A stretch of DNA of 64,000 nt from Bacteroidota bacterium (GCA_020444415.1 JAHLLA010000001.1:744001-808000), one strand, 5' to 3'. Numbered from the stretch's first letter, positions 8,769 to 17,237 are shown. Numbers and translations are program-made. Notes: a model not told the origin generated them from the letters alone.

Positions 8769-8984
8769 ATGAAAAATGAAGTTAACAAAGAACTGATGGA
8801 TCCCATGCGTAAAAATCCTGACAACTGGAAATGGATTTTTTATATAAATCGCAGAGATCCTCGACTGATTGTGCCCAAATTAAACCCAACCATGGGATGG
8901 ACAATAAACCTTGGAAATACCTGGGCGGTTACCGGATTAATTCTAATTACGGCTATTGTTGTTGGTTGGTCGATTTGGATGTAG
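8769..8984 (+). CDS. DUF5808 family small membrane protein
   Basis: 71 aa. The middle has the DUF5808 pattern: NPDNWKWIFYINRRDPRLIVPK followed by .GWTINLG.TWA, split here by ordinary residues. The C-terminal ~20 residues form one hydrophobic helix (TGLILITAIVVGWSIWM). DUF5808 has no assigned function; larger members have several membrane segments. Start is at MKNEVNKEL; an ATG nine codons upstream is possible but lacks a counterpart in the pattern. It stands alone between the divergent kinase gene and a thioesterase gene. Confidence 0.7.
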   Translation: MKNEVNKELMDPMRKNPDNWKWIFYINRRDPRLIVPKLNPTMGWTINLGNTWAVTGLILITAIVVGWSIWM

Positions 8985-9196
8985 GTTGAATTTTAAACCA
9001 ATATAAATGTCAGTCCCTAATTTAATAAACTATTCTAAAATAGACTAGAGTTATAAATCGGCTTTTGTTAGAGAAAACTAAAGACCCACTGAAAGCTTTC
9101 TCAAAACCTTCAATAATAACGTAGCTATTGTTAGTGTGTATAAAATAAAAAAGAATGGATAAAATTTCTACTTTCGTTCTTAAAATATTAATTAAT

Positions 9197-9697
9197 ATGG
9201 AAATCAAAGCATTCCAGGATTATTATCCCGATGACTTCAATCAGTGCTATGGATGTGGTGGATTAAATGAACATGGCCATCAAATTAAGAGTTTTTGGGA
9301 AGGCGATAAGGCCATTGCTGAATTTGAGCCCAAACCCTACCATACTTCGCTTCCCGGTTACGTTTATGGTGGACTAATTGCCTCACTCATCGATTGCCAC
9401 AGTACAGGAACTGCGGCAGCAGCACTTTACAAAAAGGAAGGTCGGCCAATGGATTCAACACCACCCTTTAGGTGTGTAACCGCTAGCCTGCATGTGGATT
9501 ATCTCCGTCCTACCCCATTGGATGGAAAATTAAAGCTGGAAGCCACCGTAAAAAATATTGATGGCAAAAGGGTAAATATTTTAGTAGAACTATTCTGGGG
9601 TGGCAAGCTTTGCGCCAAAGGTGAAGTTGTAGCTGTTGCTGTTGGTGAAAAGTGGCTCAGTCGCTGGATTAGTAATTCTGATGAATCATTAATATAA
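9197..9697 (+). CDS. PaaI-family (hotdog fold) thioesterase
   Basis: 166 aa single hotdog domain. Visible features are the N-terminal CYGCGGLNEHGH, a pattern shared by 4HBT/PaaI-like proteins that open with a Cys pair, then HTSLPGYVYGGLIASLID with the family's Gly-Gly turn and an acidic residue on the hotdog helix, and SLHVDYLRPTP on the central sheet. Members hydrolyse acyl-CoA thioesters in the cytosol; the acyl chain is unknown. An upstream ATG adds 14 residues (MDKISTFVLKILIN); I prefer MEIKAFQDYY because it begins just before conserved sequence. Confidence 0.85.
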   Translation: MEIKAFQDYYPDDFNQCYGCGGLNEHGHQIKSFWEGDKAIAEFEPKPYHTSLPGYVYGGLIASLIDCHSTGTAAAALYKKEGRPMDSTPPFRCVTASLHVDYLRPTPLDGKLKLEATVKNIDGKRVNILVELFWGGKLCAKGEVVAVAVGEKWLSRWISNSDESLI

Positions 9698-9852
9698 AAA
9701 GAGCTACTTACCATCTCGAATTAATAACGCTTATTACATTAATGTCGATATTATCCGTGTTTCACTTATTTCCTAAGTAAAACGTTATTAATATATTGTA
9801 CGATTGATTATCTGAGTATTATGAGGGTTTCTGTATTTTACACTAAAAAACA

Positions 9853-9897
9853 AAAGAAAACCTCAACTATTGAATTACAATGAGTTGAGGTTTCTTT
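9853..9897. terminator. Bidirectional intrinsic terminator between thioesterase gene and tRNA
   Basis: A ~15 bp inverted repeat (AAAGAAACCTCAACT and its complement, one bulged A) around a 14-nt loop. It is followed by T-rich sequence on the minus strand, where it would end the tRNA transcript, and more weakly on the plus strand for the thioesterase gene. Confidence 0.8.
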
Positions 9898-9901
9898 GAA
9901 G

Positions 9902-9975
9902 TGGGCCCACCAGGACTTGAACCTGGGACAACCTGATTATGAGTCAGGGACTCTAACCAACTGAGCTATAGGCCC
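9902..9975 (-). tRNA. tRNA with CAT anticodon (Met, or Ile2 if lysidine-modified)
   Basis: A 74-nt cloverleaf: acceptor GGGCCTA with TGGGCCC, D arm around AGCTCAGTTGGTTAGAG, anticodon stem CCTGA/TCAGG enclosing loop CTCATAA (anticodon CAT), T loop GGTTCAAGTCC, discriminator A. CCA is not encoded. CAT tRNAs may be initiator Met, elongator Met or lysidinylated Ile2. The paired first base (G-C) argues against an initiator; Met versus Ile2 cannot be settled by eye. Confidence 0.93.
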
Positions 9976-10006
9976 GGATTTGACATACAAATCCCAAATG
10001 TGGCTG

Positions 10007-10036
10007 CAAAAATACATATTTGTAAGCAAAAAGCAA
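10007..10036 (-). promoter_or_regulatory. Promoter of the CAT tRNA gene
   Basis: On the minus strand TTG (10036-10034) is followed 19 nt later by TATTTTTG (10014-10007), a match to the Bacteroidota -33 TTG / -7 TAnnTTTG promoter. It ends about 30 bp before the mature tRNA 5' end. Confidence 0.6.
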
Positions 10037-10125
10037 CACAATCAACTGAAATTTTGATTAGCTTGCAGGCTCGAATTAAGCAGGAACTTTCCTGTATCAT
10101 TTGAATGCTGAAAAGTTAAAAACAG

Positions 10126-10779
10126 ATGAAAGCAAAGAACATTAAAACCATTATTTTCGATTTTGGCGGTGTTATCTTAGATATTGATCCCCAGATCACT
10201 ATCAAAGAATTTCAGAAAATGGGGTTTAAAGATGTGGCCAAAACTAAAAGCAAAGAATTTATTGAGGACATCATCAGGAAATTTGAAAGGGGCATTTACA
10301 CCCCAGAAGTTTTTAGAAAAAAATTACGGGCTTTTCTTGAACTGGATGTGTCCGACCAAAAACTGGATGATGCCTGGAACGCCCTGATTTATGACATCCC
10401 TGCCGAACGGATTGAAATATTGGAACAAGTAAAGAAAAACTATCAAATGTTGCTACTGAGCAATTCAAATGAAATCCATTACGACCTTTATGTCCGCGAT
10501 TTACAACTTAGGTTTGGGTACCGTGAATTTGATGAATTATTCGACAAAGCATACTTTTCATTTGATATGCATTTAAGCAAACCTGACCCGGAAGTATATG
10601 AATTCATTATCAACCAGCACAACCTGAAACCTTCTCAAACTTTATTTATTGACGATAACGAAGAAAACATAGCTGCCGCCTCTAAACTGGGTTTAAAAAC
10701 CTATTTATTGGCCAAACCTGAACGGGTAAGGGATATATTTGAAAATGGGGTACTCAAGCCCGGTCTGGAAATAAACTAA
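10126..10779 (+). CDS. HAD-IA family hydrolase (YihX-like phosphatase)
   Basis: 217 aa HAD enzyme. Motif I is FDFGGVILDID (nucleophile D in the DFGG variant found in YihX and epoxide-hydrolase-like members), motif II is LLLSNSNE, and motifs III/IV are KPDPEVYEF and FIDDNEENI. A helical cap of about 70 residues sits between I and II, as in subfamily IA. Cytosolic; likely a sugar-phosphate or nucleotide phosphatase, but YihX-type members are promiscuous. Its stop codon overlaps the stop of the convergent dusB gene by 2 bp. Confidence 0.85.
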   Translation: MKAKNIKTIIFDFGGVILDIDPQITIKEFQKMGFKDVAKTKSKEFIEDIIRKFERGIYTPEVFRKKLRAFLELDVSDQKLDDAWNALIYDIPAERIEILEQVKKNYQMLLLSNSNEIHYDLYVRDLQLRFGYREFDELFDKAYFSFDMHLSKPDPEVYEFIINQHNLKPSQTLFIDDNEENIAAASKLGLKTYLLAKPERVRDIFENGVLKPGLEIN

Positions 10780-11774
10780 ACGTAAAATTCTTCTATTTTT
10801 CTGAGCAATTGATCCACTTCTTCCAGTGTTTCAAGTTCCATCATTTTTTGCCTGAAGGGCTTAAAATGCGGATAACCTTTAAAATAATCAGCCCAGTGCT
10901 TTCTCAGTTCCATCACACCCCTTCTCTCACCTTTCCATTCGCAGGATTTATGAAGTTGTATTTTACTGATCCTGATACGCTCTTGGATGGCCGGAGGAGG
11001 AATCAGTTCTCCTGTTTTTAAATAATGTTTTATTTCTTTAAATATCCAGGGGTTACCATACACAGCGCGGGCTACCATAAGCCCGTCCACACCATAAGTA
11101 TCTTTAAAATATTTGGCCGACACGGGATCCACTACATCTCCATTTCCGAATACCGGAATATGCATGCGCGGGTTGTTTTTCACTTCGCCAATTAAAGTCC
11201 AGTCGGCGGGCACCCTTGGGCGTTGCGTACGCGTACGGCCATGAATAGTAATGGCTTTGATGCCTACATCCTGCAACCGTTCCGCTATTTCAACAATATC
11301 ACGATGTTCATCGTCATAGCCCAATCGGGTCTTTATGCTTACCGGCAATTTCACAGCCTTAACAACAGCTTCCGTCATTTTTACCATCTTCGGTAAGTCG
11401 TTCAAAATACCTGAACCCGCTCCTTTTGCAACTACCTTTCTTACAGGACATCCGTAATTTATATCAATCAAATCAGGATTGGCACGCTCGGCATATTGTG
11501 CCGCTTGCACCATCGAATCAATATCGTGGCCGAATATCTGAATTCCGATAGGTCTTTCAAACTCTTCGAAATCAAGCTTTTTCACACTCTTGCCTGCATC
11601 CCTGATGAGTCCTTCGGATGAAATAAACTCGGTATACATCATATCAGCTCCAAAAAGCTTGCATACATACCTGAATGGCGGGTCTGTTACATCTTCCATG
11701 GGTGCAAGCAAAATGGGAAACTCGCCCAATTCTATCTGATCAATCTTTACCAACTCTATTTTTTTTGAAAGCAT
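10776..11774 (-). CDS. dusB: tRNA-dihydrouridine synthase DusB
   Basis: 332 aa FMN-dependent enzyme that reduces uridines in the tRNA D loop. TIM-barrel signatures: LLAPMEDVTDPPFR (about 23-36), INYGCPVRKVVAKGAG (with the catalytic cysteine and conserved Lys), IKTRLGYDDEH, ITIHGRTR and the FMN-phosphate motif GNGDV...DGLMVARA. The start is open: a TATTTTTG box sits only 1 bp upstream of the ATG, so an in-frame TTG at residue 8 (giving a start just before VKIDQIELGEFP, where DusB proteins normally begin) is a real alternative. Confidence 0.93.
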   Translation of the reverse strand: MLSKKIELVKIDQIELGEFPILLAPMEDVTDPPFRYVCKLFGADMMYTEFISSEGLIRDAGKSVKKLDFEEFERPIGIQIFGHDIDSMVQAAQYAERANPDLIDINYGCPVRKVVAKGAGSGILNDLPKMVKMTEAVVKAVKLPVSIKTRLGYDDEHRDIVEIAERLQDVGIKAITIHGRTRTQRPRVPADWTLIGEVKNNPRMHIPVFGNGDVVDPVSAKYFKDTYGVDGLMVARAVYGNPWIFKEIKHYLKTGELIPPPAIQERIRISKIQLHKSCEWKGERRGVMELRKHWADYFKGYPHFKPFRQKMMELETLEEVDQLLRKIEEFYV

Positions 11775-11792
11775 GCAAAAATACTACATTTG
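11764..11792 (+). promoter_or_regulatory. Promoter of the CPBP protease gene
   Basis: TTTG (11764-11767), 17 nt, TACATTTG (11785-11792); the ATG follows 24 bp later. It is back to back with the dusB promoter, so the two -7 boxes are separated by one base. Confidence 0.6.
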
Positions 11793-11806
11793 CAATATAT
11801 TCAAAA
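11776..11806 (-). promoter_or_regulatory. Promoter of dusB
   Basis: On the minus strand a TTTG within the T run at about 11802-11806 is followed by ~18 nt and TATTTTTG (11783-11776). The box lies 1 bp from the annotated dusB ATG and 1 bp from the -7 box of the opposite promoter. Confidence 0.5.
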
Positions 11807-11816
11807 AAACCTCCTG

Positions 11817-12740
11817 ATGGCTCGAATAGCATTTCTTGAGAACACATCCATAGCAGGAAAAATCATGTTGTTGTTGGGGTTGATCCTGATCTGCACAATT
11901 CTAACCGCATTTAGCGGATTGCTAATCGGTAAAATGTTTTTAGGAGTAGATATGGCAGCACTGGGCGGATACCTTTTAGTACCCGAAACAGATGAAGCCA
12001 TCGCTTTTACAAAATTCTACCAGTTGCTCAATCAACTGGGTGTATTTATCCTTCCGGCCATATTGTTCAGTTTCCTGGTGAGTGCAGAACCCATGAGCTA
12101 TCTAAGGTTAAAGCAAAAGCCAAAAACGATTATTTTCTCTGTTTCGTTTCTGATTATTTTTACCATCTTACCTTTTGTAAATTACCTGGAGGAATTGAAC
12201 CAGGGTTTACAATTACCTCAACTATTCAGTGCTATTGAAGAGTGGATGAGTGAAAAAGAACAACAAGCGGCTTATTTAACGGAGGTGATTATTAAAACCA
12301 GCACCTTTTCGGGTTTACTCTTAAATTTATCCATCGTAGCGCTCATTCCTGCCATCGGCGAAGAATTGTTATTCAGGGGTGTGCTTTTAAAACTGCTGAA
12401 AGATATAACTAAGAATCCCCATTGGGCAGTGATTATTTCTGCTGCCCTTTTCAGTGCCTTCCATTTGCAGTTTTATGGTTTTTTACCCAGGTTTGCATTA
12501 GGCCTTGTATTGGGATACCTTTTTGTCATCACCAATAATTTATGGGTTCCCATTTTTGTTCATTTTATAAATAATGCGGCAGCAGTGATTGTGTTCTACC
12601 TACATTATAACGGATATATTAAAGTTTCGATGGAAGATTTCGGCGCCCTCAATAACCCGGTTTATATCATTGGAAGCATATTGATAAGCTTGTGGCTGAT
12701 ATCCATTATTTATAAAAAGGAACGCTTTTTATTCCAATAA
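11817..12740 (+). CDS. CPBP family intramembrane glutamic endopeptidase
   Basis: 307 aa, with about seven hydrophobic segments. CPBP/Rce1 signatures are present: motif 1 EELLFRG (E182, E183, R187), motif 2 FSAFHLQFYGF (H216) and motif 3 FVHFINNA (H249, N253). The conserved Glu and His residues form the membrane-embedded active site of this family, related to type II CAAX prenyl proteases and bacteriocin-immunity proteins. Substrate unknown. Start at MARIAFLENT; the frame is open upstream through a TTG, but that codon lies inside the -7 box and cannot be translated from this promoter. Confidence 0.9.
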   Translation: MARIAFLENTSIAGKIMLLLGLILICTILTAFSGLLIGKMFLGVDMAALGGYLLVPETDEAIAFTKFYQLLNQLGVFILPAILFSFLVSAEPMSYLRLKQKPKTIIFSVSFLIIFTILPFVNYLEELNQGLQLPQLFSAIEEWMSEKEQQAAYLTEVIIKTSTFSGLLLNLSIVALIPAIGEELLFRGVLLKLLKDITKNPHWAVIISAALFSAFHLQFYGFLPRFALGLVLGYLFVITNNLWVPIFVHFINNAAAVIVFYLHYNGYIKVSMEDFGALNNPVYIIGSILISLWLISIIYKKERFLFQ

Positions 12741-12775
12741 AAAAAGGGCTCCTGTTCCAGAAGCCCTTTACTTTC
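12738..12775. terminator. Bidirectional terminator between CPBP gene and exbD
   Basis: An 8-bp stem AAAGGGCT / AGCCCTTT around an 11-nt loop, flanked by an A run on the left and T-rich sequence on the right. It serves both convergent genes. Confidence 0.75.
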
Positions 12776-12788
12776 TATTGAAATCTAA

Positions 12789-13259
12789 TTAACGATTTCT
12801 TTCAACTTTTTTCCGTGTTGAATAATTGATCTTAAATGCACCTGATTTTCGCAATTCCTGCTTCACATCAGTAACAATACCCATTTTCGTACTCCCGTCC
12901 ACTTTAAGTGAGGTGGTAAGAAATTTACGGTCTGCTTCGTCCCTTGCTTCTCTTTCTTTAGCTATAAATTCAGGAATATCATCCACGTCGGCAAAAACAT
13001 CGTTCAACTGGATTCTTGAATTGGTACCGTATAACTTGGTGTTTTTGGGTTCGCCGATATAAATAAAGCTTACCAGCGATTTTTTATCAAGTTTCTGTAT
13101 TTCTGTTGCTTCAGGCATCTGTTGTTTTACGCGAACTGTTACTTCGCGCATAGTTGTAGATACCATAAAGAAGAATAACAACATGAAAATAATATCAGGT
13201 AGCGAGGAAGTATTAATTCCCGGTCTGCCTTTTCCTTTTTTTGTTTTAAACCTTGACAT
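12789..13259 (-). CDS. exbD: ExbD/TolR biopolymer transport protein (second copy)
   Basis: 156 aa. One N-terminal transmembrane helix carries the proton-path aspartate in SSLPDIIFMLLFFFMVST (D about 22), and the remainder is a periplasmic domain with the basic tail usual in Bacteroidota. ExbD works with ExbB to energise TonB-dependent outer-membrane transport, or a Tol-like process, using the proton motive force. Last gene of exbB-membrane protein-exbD-exbD; 1 bp after the first exbD. Two non-identical ExbDs in tandem are common in this phylum and probably form a heteromeric stator peptide pair (inference). No tonB is in the window. Confidence 0.9.
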   Translation of the reverse strand: MSRFKTKKGKGRPGINTSSLPDIIFMLLFFFMVSTTMREVTVRVKQQMPEATEIQKLDKKSLVSFIYIGEPKNTKLYGTNSRIQLNDVFADVDDIPEFIAKEREARDEADRKFLTTSLKVDGSTKMGIVTDVKQELRKSGAFKINYSTRKKVERNR

Positions 13260-13260
13260 A

Positions 13261-13842
13261 TTATGATCCTCCTCCTATATCTTCAGGTTCAGCTTCTGAA
13301 ATACGAACCGGAACCAAAGCATTGATAATATCAATTTTAGTTTCGTCAACCAGTTGCGAATACTTTACACCAAAAAGTTCAACTGATTTTTCATCTTTCA
13401 TTTCATTAAATGCGCGGGCAAGTTCATTTTGAACCATGATATACATCTCATAGGATGTACCCCTATCATTCTTTAATGAAATGACACCTTTTGATGATGG
13501 AACCTCCTTACCAAGCTCTTCAATAAATTTAGGAGCTACTTCAGGATAATCAGGATTATCGGGATGCAATGCCATAAAGTCTTTTGCTTTATCTTTCAAT
13601 TGTCTTACATCACCTCTTTTTCCGTCAACCATGAGCATATCCTGACTGTTCACGAGGATTTTTAGAACGTTACGTTCTTTCACATCCACGTCTTCATCGG
13701 GGTTTTCAACAGGTGGAGGCAGCTTCCTGGTAATACCTGTATCTACGTCCATTGTAGTTGTTACAAGGAAGAAGATAAGCAGGAGGAAGGCAATGTCTGC
13801 CATCGACCCCGCATTTATTTCTGGTGCTGCTCTTCTAGCCAT
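13261..13842 (-). CDS. exbD: ExbD/TolR biopolymer transport protein (first copy)
   Basis: 193 aa, longer than the second copy. The transmembrane helix with the essential aspartate is SMADIAFLLLIFFLVTTTM (D about 16). A Pro/Asp-rich linker (KLPPPVENPDEDVDV) leads to the periplasmic domain. MARRAAPEINAGSMADIAFLL is a typical Bacteroidota ExbD N-terminus. Lies between the 153-aa membrane protein (7 bp) and the second exbD (1 bp), implying one transcript with exbB. Confidence 0.92.
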   Translation of the reverse strand: MARRAAPEINAGSMADIAFLLLIFFLVTTTMDVDTGITRKLPPPVENPDEDVDVKERNVLKILVNSQDMLMVDGKRGDVRQLKDKAKDFMALHPDNPDYPEVAPKFIEELGKEVPSSKGVISLKNDRGTSYEMYIMVQNELARAFNEMKDEKSVELFGVKYSQLVDETKIDIINALVPVRISEAEPEDIGGGS

Positions 13843-13849
13843 AGTTTTA

Positions 13850-14311
13850 TTATTTAAATATTCTTACTACCGATGAGTAAAGAAGTGCCAGTATAGCAAG
13901 CCCGAAAGCGATGTAAGTAGTATAAAGTCCTACCCCTACTCTTTTTGAACCGGCTTCTGATAATCCATATTTAACGGACTGCACCTCTGTTACTGTATTG
14001 TCAGCTAACATATAAGCAATAACTACGATTACCGCAGCTATTCCTAAGCTTATAAGTAACATTCCCAGGTTTTTCGGGTTAATGATATAACCGTAAATTG
14101 GAGAAATAATCGTGACAATAATGGTTAGTGCCAGTAAGATAGCTCCCCAATACAGAAATTCGATCAGGTATTGATTATTTAAATCGTCTAAAAGCACTGT
14201 GAGGGCTCTGCCTGAATCGTAAAACAGGTAGAACACGACACCTGAAATCACAGAAAGTGCCAGTAGAAGATACAAGACCCACCTTGATATGTTGGCAATA
14301 TTATCTTTCAT
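13850..14311 (-). CDS. Small four-helix membrane protein of the exbB/exbD cluster
   Basis: 153 aa with four predicted membrane helices (about 12-32, 50-75, 82-103 and 128-150). I do not recognise a named family. A protein of this size commonly sits between exbB and exbD in Bacteroidota, so it may be an accessory subunit of the energising complex; that is context only. Spaced 6 bp after exbB and 7 bp before exbD. Confidence 0.75.
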   Translation of the reverse strand: MKDNIANISRWVLYLLLALSVISGVVFYLFYDSGRALTVLLDDLNNQYLIEFLYWGAILLALTIIVTIISPIYGYIINPKNLGMLLISLGIAAVIVVIAYMLADNTVTEVQSVKYGLSEAGSKRVGVGLYTTYIAFGLAILALLYSSVVRIFK

Positions 14312-14317
14312 GATTTC

Positions 14318-15127
14318 TTATTTTTTTGCGTATTTAGCCAAAATGTCAATGAAAGCAATTGAACTGTCTTCCATATCATTTACAAGGCTCTCAATTTTTG
14401 AGATAATGAAGTTGTAAAATATCTGCAATATAATCGCAACGATCAAACCGAATACGGTTGTCAACAACGCAACTTTAATACCGTCAGCAACAACTGTAGG
14501 TGAAATGTCACCCGCTGCAGCGATATCATCAAAAGCTTTGATCATACCTATTACAGTACCCATAAACCCGAGCATCGGTGCCAAAGCAATAAACAATGAA
14601 ATCCAGCTTACGCCGCTTTCGAGCCTGCCTGTTACAACGCTACCGTAAGCAATAATTGCTTTTTCAACTTCAGCCATACCATCATCATAACGGTTTAAGC
14701 CTTCACTGAAGATACTTGCAACGGGGCCACGTGTGTTACGAACGACGTCTTTTGCATCATTTACGCCGCCAGAGTCAAGTGCTGACTCAACATTTTTTAA
14801 TAATTTCTTTGTGTTTACCGAGGCCATACTCAGATAAAGGATACGCTCAATACTGATGGCGAGACCAAAAATCAATGCCAACAATACGATTCCCATAAAC
14901 CCAGGGCCACCTTCAATAAACTTTTCCTTTAAAATTTGGTGGAAGGTTTGTGGAGCTTCGGGCTCCTCTGCTACGAGCTCTACTATCTCTTCAGCAGTAT
15001 TGTCAACATAAGTTGAGTCCGCTGCTTCCATTTGAGCAGTATCACTGCCTTCCTGTGCATAAACATTAGTTGATAACGTAAGCGTTACCAATGCGATAAT
15101 TGAAAAAAACGCGATTAATTTTTTCAT
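14318..15127 (-). CDS. exbB: MotA/TolQ/ExbB proton channel family protein
   Basis: 269 aa. A signal-peptide-like first helix (MKKLIAFFSIIALVTLTLS) and an acidic, Glu-rich linker (about 22-65) precede the conserved three-helix ExbB core, with GFMGIVLLALIFGLAIS, the cytoplasmic loop and the TolQ signature APMLGFMGTVIGMIKAF and VADGIKVALLTTVFGLIVAI. It forms the pentameric inner-membrane channel around ExbD. Start chosen at MKKLIA because a -7 box lies at 15173-15180; an upstream ATG (15175) would overlap that promoter. The long extracytoplasmic linker is a Bacteroidota trait. Confidence 0.93.
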   Translation of the reverse strand: MKKLIAFFSIIALVTLTLSTNVYAQEGSDTAQMEAADSTYVDNTAEEIVELVAEEPEAPQTFHQILKEKFIEGGPGFMGIVLLALIFGLAISIERILYLSMASVNTKKLLKNVESALDSGGVNDAKDVVRNTRGPVASIFSEGLNRYDDGMAEVEKAIIAYGSVVTGRLESGVSWISLFIALAPMLGFMGTVIGMIKAFDDIAAAGDISPTVVADGIKVALLTTVFGLIVAIILQIFYNFIISKIESLVNDMEDSSIAFIDILAKYAKK

Positions 15128-15172
15128 GATTTTGAAAATTGATTTCCAATAAAAAGTAAATTTAAGAACTGA

Positions 15173-15180
15173 CAAAGTTA
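15173..15180 (-). promoter_or_regulatory. Likely -7 box of the exbB operon
   Basis: TAACTTTG on the minus strand, about 45 bp before the chosen exbB start. It excludes the longer reading frame as the translated form. Confidence 0.5.
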
Positions 15181-15227
15181 AAAATTAATTTGATTTATTG
15201 TTATTCAAAAATTAATTCTTTGCCTTG

Positions 15228-15315
15228 CGGAGAGAGCGGGATTCGAACCCGCGATACCCTTTTGGGGTATACACGCTTTCCAGGCGTGCCTCTTCAGCCA
15301 CTCGAGCACCTCTCC
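15228..15315 (-). tRNA. tRNA-Ser (GGA)
   Basis: An 88-nt class II tRNA: acceptor GGAGAGG with TCTCTCC, discriminator G as in serine tRNAs, anticodon loop CTGGAAA (anticodon GGA) on stem CACGC/GCGTG, long variable arm TACCCCAAAAGGGTA, T loop GGTTCGAATCC. CCA not encoded. Confidence 0.96.
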
Positions 15316-15334
15316 ATTTTAAAAAGCAAGAGGC

Positions 15335-15342
15335 CAAAAGTA
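15335..15342 (-). promoter_or_regulatory. -7 box of the tRNA-Ser gene
   Basis: TACTTTTG on the minus strand, 19 bp before the mature 5' end, in a good position for a short pre-tRNA leader. Confidence 0.5.
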
Positions 15343-15426
15343 TAAAATTCTTGTAAATGCCTTCCATTTAAAAGATTTTAGAACCTGTTTAAATAACGAA
15401 ACTATGCTGTAAAAATTTTATTTGTA

Positions 15427-16452
15427 CTATTCCATCTCTCCGCGCAGAGATTTTTGTATAAGTTGGATGGTTTCGTCCAGGTTTAATTCTTTCCCCAAAA
15501 TATACATAAGCTTTGTAATGGCAGCCTCTGTAGTAATATCTTTCCCGCTGATTACACCTATTTCTTTTAAAGTAGCGCTGGTTTCATATTTGCCTTGCTC
15601 TACAGAACCCGTAAGACACTGCGTTACATTTAAAATAATCAGTCCTTTTTCGATGGCTGTTTTAAATGCATCGATAAACCATGGACTAAGCGGGGCGTTG
15701 CCGGTTCCAAAAGATTCCAGCACCAATGCCTGTAAACCATTCATATTTAAAATACTATTCACATATGCTTCGGTTAAACCCGGAAAGAGTTTTAATACAG
15801 CCACATTTCTGTTGAGCTTTGTATGTACTTTCAGGTTTTTGAAATTCGGTTTCAGGAGTTTTGATGTATTGTATTTGATGTACACGCCCACTTCAGCGAG
15901 TAATGGATAATTGGCTGAAATAAACGCGTTAAAGTTCTCGGCATTATATTTTACCGTCCGGTTGCCTCTCATCAGTCGATTTTCAAAATATACACAGACT
16001 TCAGGAACAAGGGGCGTGTTATCCTCTTTTGCAGCAGCAATTTCAATAGCAGTAATGAAATTCTCCCTTCCATCGGTTCTTAATTCGCCAAGCGGTAGTT
16101 GTGAACCTGTTAGAATAACAGGTTTGTTCAGGTTTTCCAGCATAAAACTTAAAGCAGAAGCTGAATAAGCCATAGTGTCTGATCCGTGGAGAACGACAAA
16201 ACCATCATAATGCTCATAATTATGGGCAATTATTTCAGCCATCATCACCCACTCATCAGGCCCAACGCTGGACGAATCCAGCAATGGATCAAAACAATGA
16301 AAATCCAGTTTATACAGGAATTTTCTCAGTGTAGGAATATGATCATATACCTTATCAAAATTAAACGGCCTTAAAGCATTCGTTTGCTCATCCCTAATCA
16401 TACCAATGGTACCGCCGGTATAAATAATTAATATGGAAGTTTCTTCTGTCAT
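15427..16452 (-). CDS. ansA: Type I L-asparaginase
   Basis: 341 aa. The two catalytic threonine motifs are visible: IIYTGGTIGM (about 8-17) and VLHGSDTMAYS with the Thr-Asp pair (about 85-95). Absence of a signal peptide and the length match cytosolic AnsA, which hydrolyses Asn to Asp and ammonia. Start at MTEETSILIIYTGG; the upstream ATG adds 13 residues that overlap the tatD end. It follows tatD by 7 bp and is co-transcribed. A structurally unrelated Ntn-type isoaspartyl peptidase/asparaginase occurs at 19.6 kb. Confidence 0.93.
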   Translation of the reverse strand: MTEETSILIIYTGGTIGMIRDEQTNALRPFNFDKVYDHIPTLRKFLYKLDFHCFDPLLDSSSVGPDEWVMMAEIIAHNYEHYDGFVVLHGSDTMAYSASALSFMLENLNKPVILTGSQLPLGELRTDGRENFITAIEIAAAKEDNTPLVPEVCVYFENRLMRGNRTVKYNAENFNAFISANYPLLAEVGVYIKYNTSKLLKPNFKNLKVHTKLNRNVAVLKLFPGLTEAYVNSILNMNGLQALVLESFGTGNAPLSPWFIDAFKTAIEKGLIILNVTQCLTGSVEQGKYETSATLKEIGVISGKDITTEAAITKLMYILGKELNLDETIQLIQKSLRGEME

Positions 16453-16459
16453 CTTCTGA

Positions 16460-17233
16460 TTACATTTTAAGCTTAAAAACAGAGGCTGCATTGGCTGTTG
16501 TCATTTCAGCAACTTCTGTTAATGTTATCCCTTTTATCTCTGCCAGTTTTTTTGCGATCTGTACCAGGTATTTACTTTCATTCCGTTTTCCCCTGAAAGG
16601 CACCGGAGAGAGAAACGGGGCATCAGTTTCCAATACCAGGTGTTCCATCGGAATATCCTTTACCACCTCAGCCAGCCCGGCATTTTTAAAAGTAAGAATG
16701 CCACCCAGGCCCATTTTAAAACCAAGCTCCACAATCTTTTCTGATTCTTCCAGGGTGCCGGTAAAACAGTGAAATATTCCATTTAGAGCTGATGTCTTTT
16801 CTTCTTTAACAATCTGATAAATATCGTTGAATGAATCGCGCATATGAATGGAAACCGGTAACTCAAATTCTTTGGCCCACATCAATTGTCTTCTGAAAGC
16901 TTCTTTTTGTTGTTCTTTAAAAGTTTGATCCCAATACAGATCAATCCCAATTTCTCCGATGGCTACATAATGAGACGACCGGAGCTCATTTTCAATTATT
17001 ACAAGTTCCTTTTCAAAATCAGCATTTACCGATGTAGGATGCAAACCCACCATCGACAGACAATTGTCAGGATAGAATTCACTCAGTTTTTTCTGATCTT
17101 CAAATGTCTTGCTGTCAATCCTTGGAAGCAGCATATATTTAACACCCGATTCAATGGCTGAATCTACTACTTCACGCCAGTCCGCATCAAAATCATCCAG
17201 GTACAAATGGGTATGTGTATCTACTAAAATCAT
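16460..17233 (-). CDS. tatD: TatD family metal-dependent hydrolase
   Basis: 257 aa TIM-barrel amidohydrolase-like enzyme. Metal ligands: VDTHTHLYLDDF (H6, H8), the bridging Glu in AIGEIGIDLYWD, HMRDSF, FHCFTGT and the final Asp in LETDAPFLSP. Family members are DNases or deoxyribonuclease-like enzymes for damaged DNA; the name stems from the E. coli tat operon but it is not a translocase part. Start at MILVDTHTHLY; the nine upstream residues lie across the promoter box. Operon with ansA. Confidence 0.92.
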   Translation of the reverse strand: MILVDTHTHLYLDDFDADWREVVDSAIESGVKYMLLPRIDSKTFEDQKKLSEFYPDNCLSMVGLHPTSVNADFEKELVIIENELRSSHYVAIGEIGIDLYWDQTFKEQQKEAFRRQLMWAKEFELPVSIHMRDSFNDIYQIVKEEKTSALNGIFHCFTGTLEESEKIVELGFKMGLGGILTFKNAGLAEVVKDIPMEHLVLETDAPFLSPVPFRGKRNESKYLVQIAKKLAEIKGITLTEVAEMTTANAASVFKLKM

Positions 17234-17237
17234 GTGG

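Noticed and set aside
15422-15910. 162-codon open frame antisense to ansA
   Set aside because: Wholly inside the asparaginase gene and without recognisable features.
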